8,500 nt of DNA from JBBQKF01 sp038326615 (GCA_038326615.1 JBBQKF010000107.1:1-8500), one strand, 5' to 3'. Shown: positions 1 to 7,328, counted from the stretch's first letter. Translations and numbers: made by a program. The notes: generated by a model not told the origin, from the sequence alone.

Positions 1-1
1 T

Positions 2-58
2 ATACCAATTTGTGCTGAGAATAGGTATCAGGATATTCTATTATCTTTATATAAATAA
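2..58 (+). CDS. Possible 3' end of a convergent plus-strand gene
   Basis: From base 2 a plus-strand frame reads IPICAENRYQDILLSLYK and stops at TAA (56-58). The mixed composition, with Cys, Pro and charged residues in sensible order, looks like a real protein C-terminus, but 18 residues are too few to identify a family. If real, the gene converges on the hydrogenase cluster, and its stop lies 142 bases from the phosphatase stop. It could equally be a chance open frame at the window edge; the sequence to the left would settle it. Confidence 0.3.
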   Translation: MPICAENRYQDILLSLYK

Positions 59-125
59 GCCATTAATAATAATGAAGTAAAAAAAGTGAGAATCAATGAT
101 AAATAGCATATTTCGGAAATTACTC

Positions 126-152
126 AAAAAAAGCTAATGCCTCTTCGATAGC
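126..152 (-). terminator. Weak candidate terminator after the phosphatase gene
   Basis: On the minus strand, GCTA and TAGC form a 4-bp stem around a 12-base loop, followed directly by seven T residues. It lies about 50 bases beyond the phosphatase stop codon, where the transcript would be expected to end if the neighbouring gene is convergent. The stem is short and the loop long, so this is only the best candidate in the 142-base gap. No stronger hairpin followed by a T-run was seen there on either strand. Confidence 0.2.
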
Positions 153-200
153 CTCAATATTAATTTTGCATAAAATTGGAAATGCTACGGATCAAATGCA

Positions 201-1349
201 TTACATTTTGTTGAAAACAACCAATTTTCCAATCTCTGTCAGTTTTTGTGAGATTAAGGTTAGAATCTTTTCTCTTGGGACAAGCCCCCTTTGCTTATAG
301 CTTATGTCGTTGTTTGCTGGATTAATAGCAGAACCCATAAAAATGTTTACTCTATCAGCAATCATAAGATAGTCGTATAACTGCGTAACAGGATTATCAT
401 CATGCATGTTTTCACGGTCTTCATCAATAATATTAAACAATTGATTCAAAGTAACCAACCCTTCTGTAACAAGATTGATACCCTCTATTGTTGAAGCGGG
501 CGGAGTAATTCCATCGTATGAGGTATTGTCAACTTTTATTGGTTTTTTCAATATCTCTGAAACAAGTCGAGATGAGGTAGCTCCACAAATTAGTTTAATA
601 CCTTTCGAATTTATAAATCCCAATAGTTTTTCTGTAGTTAATTCTCTGTCTGCCGGAGGTCCTGTCAGTAAATTCACAATAACTCCAAGTCTGATAGACG
701 CACTAATGGCTGTTACGTCATCGCCTCTTTTATTACCCGAGAGCTCATATGACTTATCTGCCAGTAATTTTGGAATTTCACTAATCTGAAATTGTCTATG
801 TAATTTTGAGCTTATATATTTACAAATATTATCAACGCCCCAACCGTAGTCATAGGTAACTCCGAGCCCTGCTTGAGTAACTCCATCGCTATAGCAAACA
901 ATTCCTTCCCTTGGTTTTAAGTAACAACTTGATTCTGAAATTATGGCATTGTCAGTAATGATTTTTCTATGATTAAGCACATTTGCCTGTCTATTTGAAA
1001 TAATTACAGGTATAGGTATTTCATAAGTTAATATGTTGACATATCCATCAGATTTGAATCTCGCGATTAAAAAAACAGAATAAGGCAGATCGTCAATAAT
1101 AGCAGATTCCATAGTCGTAGCAACCATTTCGCAGCAATTACGAAGAGTAAAGCCTCGCTGTAGCAATCCTTTAATTCTCGATACGCATGTATTCGCTGCA
1201 ATATTAGCTCTTATTCCACTACCCATACCATCAGCCAGAATTAGCAGAGTTTCGTTCTCATTACGTACAACTTCAAAAACATCACCACAAGGTATCCCTT
1301 CATACTTTGACACCTGTTTGGTAGTTATTTCAACATAATAGTAGTCCAT
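201..1349 (-). CDS. SpoIIE-family (PP2C-type) protein phosphatase with an unassigned C-terminal domain, linked to sensory hydrogenase
   Basis: The predicted protein has 382 residues. Residues about 1-220 form a PP2C/SpoIIE-type serine/threonine phosphatase domain with its metal-binding motifs in order: GD (D23), DGMGSG (40-45), YSDGVTQ (153-159) and GDD (209-211). By family knowledge it would dephosphorylate a phosphoprotein using two Mn/Mg ions, often an anti-sigma-factor antagonist. Residues about 225-382 form a second domain that I cannot name, with notable motifs TGPP (229-232), CGATSS (255-260), ITPP (281-284) and VTEGLVTL (294-301). There is no signal peptide or membrane segment. ATG at 1349 is chosen because AAGG lies 7 bases upstream; the adjacent GTG at 1352 would leave only 4. 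It follows hydS by 46 bases, so co-transcription is likely and HydS may control it. No phosphorylated partner or anti-sigma kinase is encoded in the window. Confidence 0.88.
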   Translation of the reverse strand: MDYYYVEITTKQVSKYEGIPCGDVFEVVRNENETLLILADGMGSGIRANIAANTCVSRIKGLLQRGFTLRNCCEMVATTMESAIIDDLPYSVFLIARFKSDGYVNILTYEIPIPVIISNRQANVLNHRKIITDNAIISESSCYLKPREGIVCYSDGVTQAGLGVTYDYGWGVDNICKYISSKLHRQFQISEIPKLLADKSYELSGNKRGDDVTAISASIRLGVIVNLLTGPPADRELTTEKLLGFINSKGIKLICGATSSRLVSEILKKPIKVDNTSYDGITPPASTIEGINLVTEGLVTLNQLFNIIDEDRENMHDDNPVTQLYDYLMIADRVNIFMGSAINPANNDISYKQRGLVPREKILTLISQKLTEIGKLVVFNKM

Positions 1350-1395
1350 CACTGTACCTTAGCCATTATTACAAACATAGTATAACAAGATATTA

Positions 1396-3114
1396 TTATC
1401 TATCATTTGTAATTTTAAGTAAATTATTTATCAGTTCCTCGCTTTGTGCTGTAGTGTCCCCGAGTAATTTTGCTATTTTTTGGGACATCAATATTTGGTG
1501 GTCTAATAGATCGGTTGCTTTAAGAATAGTTTCTCTTTTTAAAGAATCCATTTTTTCTTTATTTGAAATAACATTTGTTATGTTCACAAACACACCAACA
1601 AGTTTTTTTTCTTCCTTCAGTGCATAAATTATTTGATGGCATATCATATTGTAATTCTCATGTTTCTGCGTCATTTCAAATTTATCTGTCTCTTGAATTT
1701 TGAATTGTATGAATGGTTCAGGATCCATTATTTTTGATATGGGTTTGCCAATATTGGAATTTGAGCACATAAACATCTTCCGGAATGCCTGATTCATTGA
1801 CATGATGTTATAATTGTCATCTACAATGACAATGCCGTTTGGACTTTCCTGCAAAATCCTGTCGGCTTTTGTTTCAGAACGTTTTCTAATAAAAGAAACA
1901 CACATCTCCGGTTCTGCCATTCCACTCAACACAGCAATTGCCTTGTCACGACAAGAATCATAACCACAGGAAGTACAATCAAGTCTATCCTCAGGATTAG
2001 ATTTTCCAATTTTTTCAAGCACATTTATAATTTCATCTTCCGAAAAAATTGGCTGCCTTATCACAGAATTTTTACTAAACTGTGTTTGAACATTTGATTC
2101 AACAACCTCAACATTATTCGTTTCAAATTCTCTCTTGCTATGGAAGCTTAATAAGTTAGTTCTCCTTTCGTAAATATTGACTTTATTTTTCATGCCCGGT
2201 CCATCAATGCATCCATTCTTGCAAAGCAATGACTCAATCAAAATATGTTGTGGTGATTCATTAGCATAATTAACTGCATTTTTCAGTTCTTCAAATCCTG
2301 AAGTACAGATATATTCATTACAAAAGGACTTTGATTCCAGATTAGCTGCTTTTTCGAAACCATTTAAAGCTGGGAAGAGCTTTTCATTAGGTCCCGCTGT
2401 TAAATCAAAATTACTTTCTTCAAATCTGGCGGGATCGATAGCAAATTCATCAAACAACTCAAACAACTCGTCAAATGTAAGTACAGCATCCAACAAATTT
2501 CTAAATTCAACTCTGCTTGCCTCATACTTCTTTGCAATACAAGGACCGACGAAAACAATATTCCAATTGCTACCCAACTTTTTCCTCAAATATTCGGCTG
2601 TTAAAATCATCGGTGACTTTATTTGCGCAAGATTATCTATGGCTTCAGGGCAATATTTTTCAATATAACTTACAACAGCCGGACATGAAGAAGTTATAAC
2701 AGAAGAGTTTTTTCCCTTATAAAATTCCATGGTGTCAATAGCAACTTCACCTGCAAACGATGCCGCTTCAGCAACGAATTTAAACCCAATATATCTCAAT
2801 ATCGAAGGCAGTCTCACAGATTTCCAGGGCTCGAACAGTGCTGCATAGGAGGGTGCAACAATAATTGCAGTAGGTTTTTCTGACTTGAGTAATTCTTTGA
2901 CCTCAAATATATCATTTCTGTATGTTTTTGCTGATTGAGGACATTCGTTAACGCAATTACCACAAACAATACACTTTTCCCAGTCAACAAAAGCTTGAGA
3001 ATCCTTGATTTTTATAGCTTTTACAGGGCAAACTCTTACACAGCGATTACAATCAAGACATTTTGCCTTATTTGTAAAAATTATTTGTAGTGAACTATCT
3101 TTTTCAGAAATCAT
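1396..3114 (-). CDS. hydS: Sensory [FeFe]-hydrogenase-like protein with PAS domain (HydS type)
   Basis: The predicted protein has 572 residues and is cytoplasmic. Two [4Fe-4S] motifs come first (C19-C22-C25-C29 and C48-C51-C54-C58). The H-cluster domain follows, with L1 TSSCP (141-145), L2 VGPCIAKKYE (189-198) and L3 LLCKNGC (296-302). A four-Cys Fe-S domain (C380, C383, C388, C405), a PAS domain (about 418-515) and a helical tail (about 516-570) complete it. The cluster-ligand cysteines C144, C192, C298 and C302 are kept. The proton-relay Cys is Ser143, and the two Met residues near the H-cluster are Gly190 and Leu296. This matches the PAS-bearing sensory [FeFe] group (group C in current schemes) rather than a turnover enzyme. 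It has no kinase or cyclase output domain, so signalling probably passes to the phosphatase encoded next. Group and role are by family knowledge; the H2-sensing ligand is inferred. Confidence 0.9.
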   Translation of the reverse strand: MISEKDSSLQIIFTNKAKCLDCNRCVRVCPVKAIKIKDSQAFVDWEKCIVCGNCVNECPQSAKTYRNDIFEVKELLKSEKPTAIIVAPSYAALFEPWKSVRLPSILRYIGFKFVAEAASFAGEVAIDTMEFYKGKNSSVITSSCPAVVSYIEKYCPEAIDNLAQIKSPMILTAEYLRKKLGSNWNIVFVGPCIAKKYEASRVEFRNLLDAVLTFDELFELFDEFAIDPARFEESNFDLTAGPNEKLFPALNGFEKAANLESKSFCNEYICTSGFEELKNAVNYANESPQHILIESLLCKNGCIDGPGMKNKVNIYERRTNLLSFHSKREFETNNVEVVESNVQTQFSKNSVIRQPIFSEDEIINVLEKIGKSNPEDRLDCTSCGYDSCRDKAIAVLSGMAEPEMCVSFIRKRSETKADRILQESPNGIVIVDDNYNIMSMNQAFRKMFMCSNSNIGKPISKIMDPEPFIQFKIQETDKFEMTQKHENYNMICHQIIYALKEEKKLVGVFVNITNVISNKEKMDSLKRETILKATDLLDHQILMSQKIAKLLGDTTAQSEELINNLLKITNDR

Positions 3115-3120
3115 TTTCCG

Positions 3121-3125
3121 CCTCC
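3121..3125 (-). promoter_or_regulatory. Strong ribosome binding site of hydS
   Basis: GGAGG on the minus strand lies 6 bases before the ATG at 3114, a near-ideal Shine-Dalgarno. It fixes the hydS start and implies independent, efficient initiation rather than read-through coupling to hydA, which ends 280 bases upstream. Confidence 0.85.
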
Positions 3126-3139
3126 AGCATCATCATTCG

Positions 3140-3157
3140 TTACATTTTGCATTGTAA
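3140..3157. promoter_or_regulatory. Operator-like 18-bp dyad in the hydS leader
   Basis: TTACA-N8-TGTAA is a perfect 5-bp half-site dyad ending 26 bases upstream of the hydS start. Its 18-bp span resembles bacterial dimer operators. The half-sites do not match the Rex consensus TTGTGA-N6-TCACAA, so the regulator, if any, is unknown. In this AT-rich context a chance match is possible. Confidence 0.25.
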
Positions 3158-3208
3158 TCGGTAGAGCTTTGCAAATATTGTATATATAAATGCTCAAGCC
3201 CCACCGAT
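3157..3208 (-). promoter_or_regulatory. Leader stem-loop and AT-rich possible promoter upstream of hydS
   Basis: On the minus strand ATCGGT (3203-3208) can pair with ACCGAT (3157-3162), and inside that GAGC (3192-3195) can pair with GCTC (3164-3167). This gives a bipartite stem around an AT-rich loop that contains TATATATACAATATTTG. The AT-rich part could supply a -10 element (TACAAT), but no -35 at proper spacing is evident. There is no T-run, so it is not a terminator of the hydCBA transcript. It could be a transcript leader structure or a cruciform-like regulatory site. Function is not shown by the sequence. Confidence 0.3.
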
Positions 3209-3222
3209 AGTTTGTTTATGCG

Positions 3223-3397
3223 TTTAGGGGTTGTCTCACAAGCAAAATTTGAAGATTTTGTTATTCTGTACCTAGCGAATACCGCAAAGAAGTTGCGCAA
3301 TCAATCCGGTTGATTTATAATGACTTATTATCACTGGATTCTTCGTCGTCGGCTCAGAGTATGACCTTAAAACAATACTTATGAGACAGATCCTTTA
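3223..3397. mobile_element. MITE-like non-coding insertion with terminal inverted repeats and a TTTA target duplication
   Basis: The element body is 3227-3393 (167 bp). Its ends are imperfect inverted repeats: GGGGTTGTCTCACAAG on the plus strand at 3227 and GGATCTGTCTCATAAG read inward from 3393, matching at 12 of 16 positions with a shared TGTCTCA core. Both ends are flanked by TTTA (3223-3226 and 3394-3397), a likely 4-bp target duplication. The right copy supplies the last bases after, and the stop codon of, hydA. No transposase or long reading frame lies inside, so it would be a non-autonomous element mobilised in trans. The ends vaguely recall IS5/IS1182-type termini, but I cannot assign a family. 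A chance combination is possible; more genomic copies would settle it. Confidence 0.5.
3243..3331. repeat. Array of five consecutive short perfect hairpins inside the MITE-like element
   Basis: Five perfect inverted repeats tile 89 bases with single-base spacers. They are CAAAAT/ATTTTG (3243-3260, loop 6), TATTC/GAATA (3262-3281, loop 10), CGCAA/TTGCG (3283-3297, loop 5), AATCAA/TTGATT (3299-3315, loop 5) and ATAAT/ATTAT (3317-3331, loop 5). The first begins immediately after the left terminal repeat. Stem sequences differ from each other, so this is neither a tandem repeat nor a CRISPR. The single-stranded DNA or RNA could fold as a row of small hairpins. Confidence 0.55.
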
Positions 3398-5422
3398 ATT
3401 CAGTACTTCTTCTTCAATTTTGATTGTCATTTCTGCAATTTTTTTATTCATTACATCAAGAGCTTTTTCAAAAGTACATTTACCAATAACTTCATTGCCT
3501 ATTGTCACGGTTGGACCTTTATCGCAGTTTTCCATACAGAATCCTACTTTGACATTGACAATGTTGGTTAAATCATTATCATTAATATGCTTAACCATTT
3601 TTTTTATTATGCCTTGAGCGCCTTTTATAAAACAAGAGGTGCCGAAACATATATGAACGTCCACAGTATTATCAGACTGCTTTAACAAGGTTAATTGTTC
3701 GATATCAATACGTTTGCGTTTCTTATAAGAAGTATGCAACAAGTTATGTGCTATGTGCTGACCGTCTTCTTGGCTTTCCCATTCTTTATATATTTTGTTA
3801 ATATAAGGATTATCCTGAGATTTATGCAACTGCAACATTTTTTCTGTAGAATACAAGGCATTTTTTCGATTGCTTAATGTATCATTATCGAAATAAACGG
3901 GTTGCCCAGCACCACCGACACAGCCACCGGGGCATGCCATAATTTCAACTAAGTCATACTTTGATTTGCCTGATTTTATGTCAGCCAAAACTTCTTTAGC
4001 ATTTATTAAGCTATGTACTATTGCAATTTTAATTTCGGCACCGTCAATATTAATTGATGCAGATTTAATTCCGGTGTTATTTCTGACTTCACTAAATTCA
4101 ACATAATCCAGTTTTTCTTTCTTTATCAACTCATGAGCATATCTCAATACAGCTTCCGAAACGCCTCCTGAATTGCCAAATATGATTCCTGCTCCGGTTT
4201 TATATCCGAAAGGCAAATCAAACTCATCAGGTGTAAGTTCGTTAAATTGTATGCCAGCCTGAGCTATCATCCTAGCTAACTCTTGTGTCGTAATTACAAT
4301 ATCAACTTCAGGTGTGCCATTGACCTTAAACTCATCTCTTGATGCCTCAAATTTCTTAGCAGTACAAGGCATAATTGACACCATTACTATATCTTCCCTT
4401 TTACAATTTATCATAGCAGGGAGACGGTCTTTAACAAGTGACGCCATCATTTGCTGTGGTGATTTACAGGTTGATAGGTTGCCAAGAATATCAGGGTGGA
4501 ATTGCTCTGCATACTTAACCCAGCTCGGACAACAAGATGTAAACAGAGGCAAATTTTGACCTGATTCTTTTCTTTTCAAAAATTCACGAGTCTCTTCTAT
4601 AACCGTTAAATCAGCACTGAAAGAAGTATCATATACGTGGTTGAATCCCATCATTTTGAGTGCTGCAACTATTTTGCCTGATTCAATTGTTCCAGCTTCA
4701 GAGCCGAACAATTCACCGATAGCGACTCTGACGGCAGGTGCTATTTGAGCAACGACTATCTTATCTTTTCTATCTAATTGAGACCATAGTGCGTCAATAT
4801 GACTTTTAGGAACAATTGCACCAGTTGGGCAAACTCTGGCACACTGTCCGCAGTAAACACAATCAACATGAGCAAGATCTTTCATAAATGCAGGCTGAAC
4901 ACTTACATCTGAACCACGTGATACAAAATCCAATACTCCAATACCCTGAATTTCTTCACAAGCTCTTACACAATCGCCGCAGAGAATACATTTATTAGGG
5001 TCTCTTACCAACGATTCGGATGAAGTATCAATTGGTAGTTGTTTGTCGAATTTTTTGAATCTTATTTTATCAACACCAAGTTTATATGCAATATCCTGCA
5101 ATTTACAAGTTGAATTTTTCGAACAACTCGGACAATTATGATCATAGCTTGCAAGCAGCAATTCTATTGTTATTTTTCTCATTTCTCGAATTTGAGAAGT
5201 ATTCGTTTTTATTACAAGCCCTTCTTCTGGCATTGCCGAACATGAGGACACAATACCTCTGCCCTCTACATCAACAAGACAAAGCCTGCAAGCACCATAT
5301 ATGCTTAATTCCGAATGATAACAAAAAGTTGGTATCTCAATTTTTGCTTTTCTTGCTACTTCAAGTATATTCCTTTCATTTTCGAAAGAAATTTTTCTAC
5401 CGTCAATTATCATATATTTCAT
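3395..5422 (-). CDS. hydA: Catalytic subunit of NADH-linked trimeric [FeFe]-hydrogenase (HydA)
   Basis: The predicted protein has 675 residues and catalyses reversible H2 formation in the cytoplasm. Domains in order: plant-type [2Fe-2S] (C34, C45, C48, C61), a NuoG-type third cluster (C97, C100, C106), two [4Fe-4S] clusters (C145-C155 and C188-C198), the H-cluster domain (about 220-515) and a C-terminal thioredoxin-like [2Fe-2S] domain (C592, C597, C629, C633). All three H-cluster signatures are complete: TSCCP (295-299), MPCTAKKFE (351-359) and MACPGGC (495-501). The proton-path residues C297, E277, E280, S317 and E359 are present, so an active enzyme is expected. The third cluster is odd: the usual His four residues before C97 is Tyr93, with a His at 95 instead. 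GGAG lies 9 bases before the ATG, inside the end of hydB, and the gene gap is 4 bases. Domain order fits HydABC enzymes; bifurcation with ferredoxin is inferred. Confidence 0.96.
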   Translation of the reverse strand: MKYMIIDGRKISFENERNILEVARKAKIEIPTFCYHSELSIYGACRLCLVDVEGRGIVSSCSAMPEEGLVIKTNTSQIREMRKITIELLLASYDHNCPSCSKNSTCKLQDIAYKLGVDKIRFKKFDKQLPIDTSSESLVRDPNKCILCGDCVRACEEIQGIGVLDFVSRGSDVSVQPAFMKDLAHVDCVYCGQCARVCPTGAIVPKSHIDALWSQLDRKDKIVVAQIAPAVRVAIGELFGSEAGTIESGKIVAALKMMGFNHVYDTSFSADLTVIEETREFLKRKESGQNLPLFTSCCPSWVKYAEQFHPDILGNLSTCKSPQQMMASLVKDRLPAMINCKREDIVMVSIMPCTAKKFEASRDEFKVNGTPEVDIVITTQELARMIAQAGIQFNELTPDEFDLPFGYKTGAGIIFGNSGGVSEAVLRYAHELIKKEKLDYVEFSEVRNNTGIKSASINIDGAEIKIAIVHSLINAKEVLADIKSGKSKYDLVEIMACPGGCVGGAGQPVYFDNDTLSNRKNALYSTEKMLQLHKSQDNPYINKIYKEWESQEDGQHIAHNLLHTSYKKRKRIDIEQLTLLKQSDNTVDVHICFGTSCFIKGAQGIIKKMVKHINDNDLTNIVNVKVGFCMENCDKGPTVTIGNEVIGKCTFEKALDVMNKKIAEMTIKIEEEVLN

Positions 5423-5426
5423 TTTA

Positions 5427-7328
5427 TTATACTCCTATTATGGCGTTAAACTTACAAGCTGATTTGCAGGCACCGCATTGTACGCATAAACTTACATCAA
5501 TAAAGTGCAAAGATTTTTTCTCACCAGTGATAGCCCCTACTGCACAAACCTTAATACAAGCGCCACAACCTTTGCATCTTTCAACTAAAATCTCAGGGTC
5601 GGTAAGCGCCAGACATTTGTTTACGGGACATCTTTTTTGCTCAATATGAGCATAATATTCTTCTCTAAAATTCTTCAGAGTCGAAAGTATAGGATTTGGG
5701 GCTGTTTTGCCAAGTCCGCATAATGAACCAGCTTTTACAGCATGTGCCAATACTTCAAGCAGTTCAATTGTTTCAATCGTACCGCGGCCCTCTGTTATGT
5801 CTTCGAGTAAAGCAAGCATTTGCTTAGTTCCCTCACGACATAAAACGCACTTTCCACAGGATTCATTTTGAGCAAATTGCATAAAGAACTTGGCTATCTG
5901 AACCATACAAGTACTATCGTTCATTACGACTAATCCACCGGAGCCAACCATTGCTCCAACCGAAGCTAATGAATCAAAGTCCAAAGACATATCAAGTTCT
6001 TTTTCCGTAAGGCAACCACCTGACGGTCCACCGACTTGTACAGCTTTAAATCCAGAATTGTTTAATTTTCCGTCTTCATCTATAACACCACCACCGATGT
6101 CAAAGATAATTTGTCTTAGAGTCGAACCAAATGGGACTTCAATCAGCCCAGTGTTTACAACGTGTCCGGTCAATGCGAACGTCTTTGTTCCGGGGCTTCT
6201 GTCAGTTCCGACTCGCCTGAAATTGTGGTGTCCATTTCTTAAAATATATGGCACCATAGCTAAAGTCTCTACGTTATTAATAACTGTCGGCTTACCATTC
6301 AGACCTGACTGCGCTGGAAATGGTGGTTTCGGCATAGGCATACCACGTTTTCCCTCTATCGAACTTATGAGAGCTGTTTCTTCGCCGCAAACAAATGCAC
6401 CAGCACCTTCCATTACAATTATTCTGAATGAACATCCCGATCCGAAAAGGTTGTCACCCAAAATGCCCATTGTTTCTGCCATTTTCACTGCTTGCTTCAC
6501 TCTGCTGACTGCGAGAGGATATTCGGTACGTACATAGACATAACCTTCCTCAGCTCCAATAGCTCTTGCCGCAATCATCATTCCCTCTATAACAGCATGG
6601 GGATTGCCTTCCATTAAACTTCTATCCATAAATGCGCCCGGATCGCCTTCGTCTCCGTTACAAATTATGTATTTTTTGTCACTTACATTTTTACGAGCAA
6701 AATCCCATTTGACTCCTGTCATAAATCCACCACCGCCTCTGCCACGAAGTCCCGAAAGTCTAACAATTTCGCATACTTCTTCAGAAGAAAGCTCTGTAAA
6801 TGCAAGTTTTGCAGCACTATATCCATTATAAGCTATGTATTCATTAATATTAGCAGGTGCTAACTTACCACATTCTTCTAGTACAATTCTTGATTGCTTA
6901 TTGTAAAAAGGTATTTCGTCGCGTCCCTTACACAATTGACCAGTGCTTACGTCTTTGAATAATAGTTTTTCTACAACTTCATTACTCTTAATAGTGCGTT
7001 CGATTATAGAATCTATATCACGAGATTTTACTTGTAAATACATAATACCATCCGGTTCGATATTTACAATTGGTCCCATCTGACAAAATCCTTGGCAGCC
7101 GCTTTCAGAAAGATATACGTATTCACTTGAATGGTCTTCATGCTTTAATTCGACTTGAATATCAATACCCTGCGCGGCTATTTTATTTTTTAATTCATCG
7201 TAAATTACCAATGCGCCATTTGCGATACAACCCGTACCAGCACATACAGTAATTCTTTTGCTAACTGATTTATAATCGGATTTATAATCAGATTTTATCT
7301 GTTCGAGATCTATTAAGTTGTTAAGCAT
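5427..7328 (-). CDS. hydB: NuoF-like FMN/NADH subunit of [FeFe]-hydrogenase (HydB)
   Basis: The predicted protein has 633 residues. It has an N-terminal thioredoxin-like [2Fe-2S] domain (C29, C34, C78, C82). A NuoF core follows, with the glycine-rich FMN/NADH motif GRGGGGF (196-202), GDEGDPGAFMDRS (225-237) and the [4Fe-4S] motif CGKCVLC with a distal Cys (C491, C494, C497, C537). Two C-terminal ferredoxin-type [4Fe-4S] clusters end it (C585-C595 and C615-C625). H561, C567 and C572 just before them could belong to a metal site such as the zinc site reported in related enzymes, which is inference. It oxidises or reduces NADH at FMN and passes electrons toward HydA, and is the proposed bifurcation site in homologues. 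ATG at 7328 is preferred over an in-frame TTG at 7346, because GGAGG sits 6 bases upstream of the ATG. This gives an 8-base overlap with hydC, suggesting translational coupling. Confidence 0.95.
   Translation of the reverse strand: MLNNLIDLEQIKSDYKSDYKSVSKRITVCAGTGCIANGALVIYDELKNKIAAQGIDIQVELKHEDHSSEYVYLSESGCQGFCQMGPIVNIEPDGIMYLQVKSRDIDSIIERTIKSNEVVEKLLFKDVSTGQLCKGRDEIPFYNKQSRIVLEECGKLAPANINEYIAYNGYSAAKLAFTELSSEEVCEIVRLSGLRGRGGGGFMTGVKWDFARKNVSDKKYIICNGDEGDPGAFMDRSLMEGNPHAVIEGMMIAARAIGAEEGYVYVRTEYPLAVSRVKQAVKMAETMGILGDNLFGSGCSFRIIVMEGAGAFVCGEETALISSIEGKRGMPMPKPPFPAQSGLNGKPTVINNVETLAMVPYILRNGHHNFRRVGTDRSPGTKTFALTGHVVNTGLIEVPFGSTLRQIIFDIGGGVIDEDGKLNNSGFKAVQVGGPSGGCLTEKELDMSLDFDSLASVGAMVGSGGLVVMNDSTCMVQIAKFFMQFAQNESCGKCVLCREGTKQMLALLEDITEGRGTIETIELLEVLAHAVKAGSLCGLGKTAPNPILSTLKNFREEYYAHIEQKRCPVNKCLALTDPEILVERCKGCGACIKVCAVGAITGEKKSLHFIDVSLCVQCGACKSACKFNAIIGV
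7269..7292 (-). repeat. Two tandem 12-bp units near the hydB start
   Basis: Two adjacent 12-base units, TTTATAATCGGA and TTTATAATCAGA on the plus strand, match at 11 of 12 positions. They encode SDYKSDYK near residues 13-20 of HydB, in the tail before the first Fe-S domain. This looks like an in-frame slippage duplication in a tolerant linker. Confidence 0.7.

Noticed and set aside
120..191. Minus-strand frame reading INIEAIEEALAFFE then stop, after the phosphatase
   Set aside because: It has no start codon and only 23 open codons after a TGA. It could be a remnant of a longer C-terminus but nothing supports that over chance.
1349..1366. Five-codon frame (MAKVQ) whose TGA overlaps the phosphatase ATG
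   Set aside because: It has no ribosome site of its own and contains the phosphatase Shine-Dalgarno. It is most likely coincidental.
3231..3242. TTGTGA half-site of a Rex operator within the left terminal repeat (minus strand)
   Set aside because: The second half-site TCACAA is missing at the required spacing, and the sequence is explained by the terminal repeat.
3243..3331. CRISPR-like array
   Set aside because: The hairpins have different stem sequences and there is no repeated unit with spacers.
5086..5649. 187-codon plus-strand open frame across the hydA-hydB junction
   Set aside because: It runs opposite two strongly supported genes, has low-complexity hydrophobic composition, and is a shadow of their codon use. 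Other plus-strand frames inside the genes were dismissed for the same reason.
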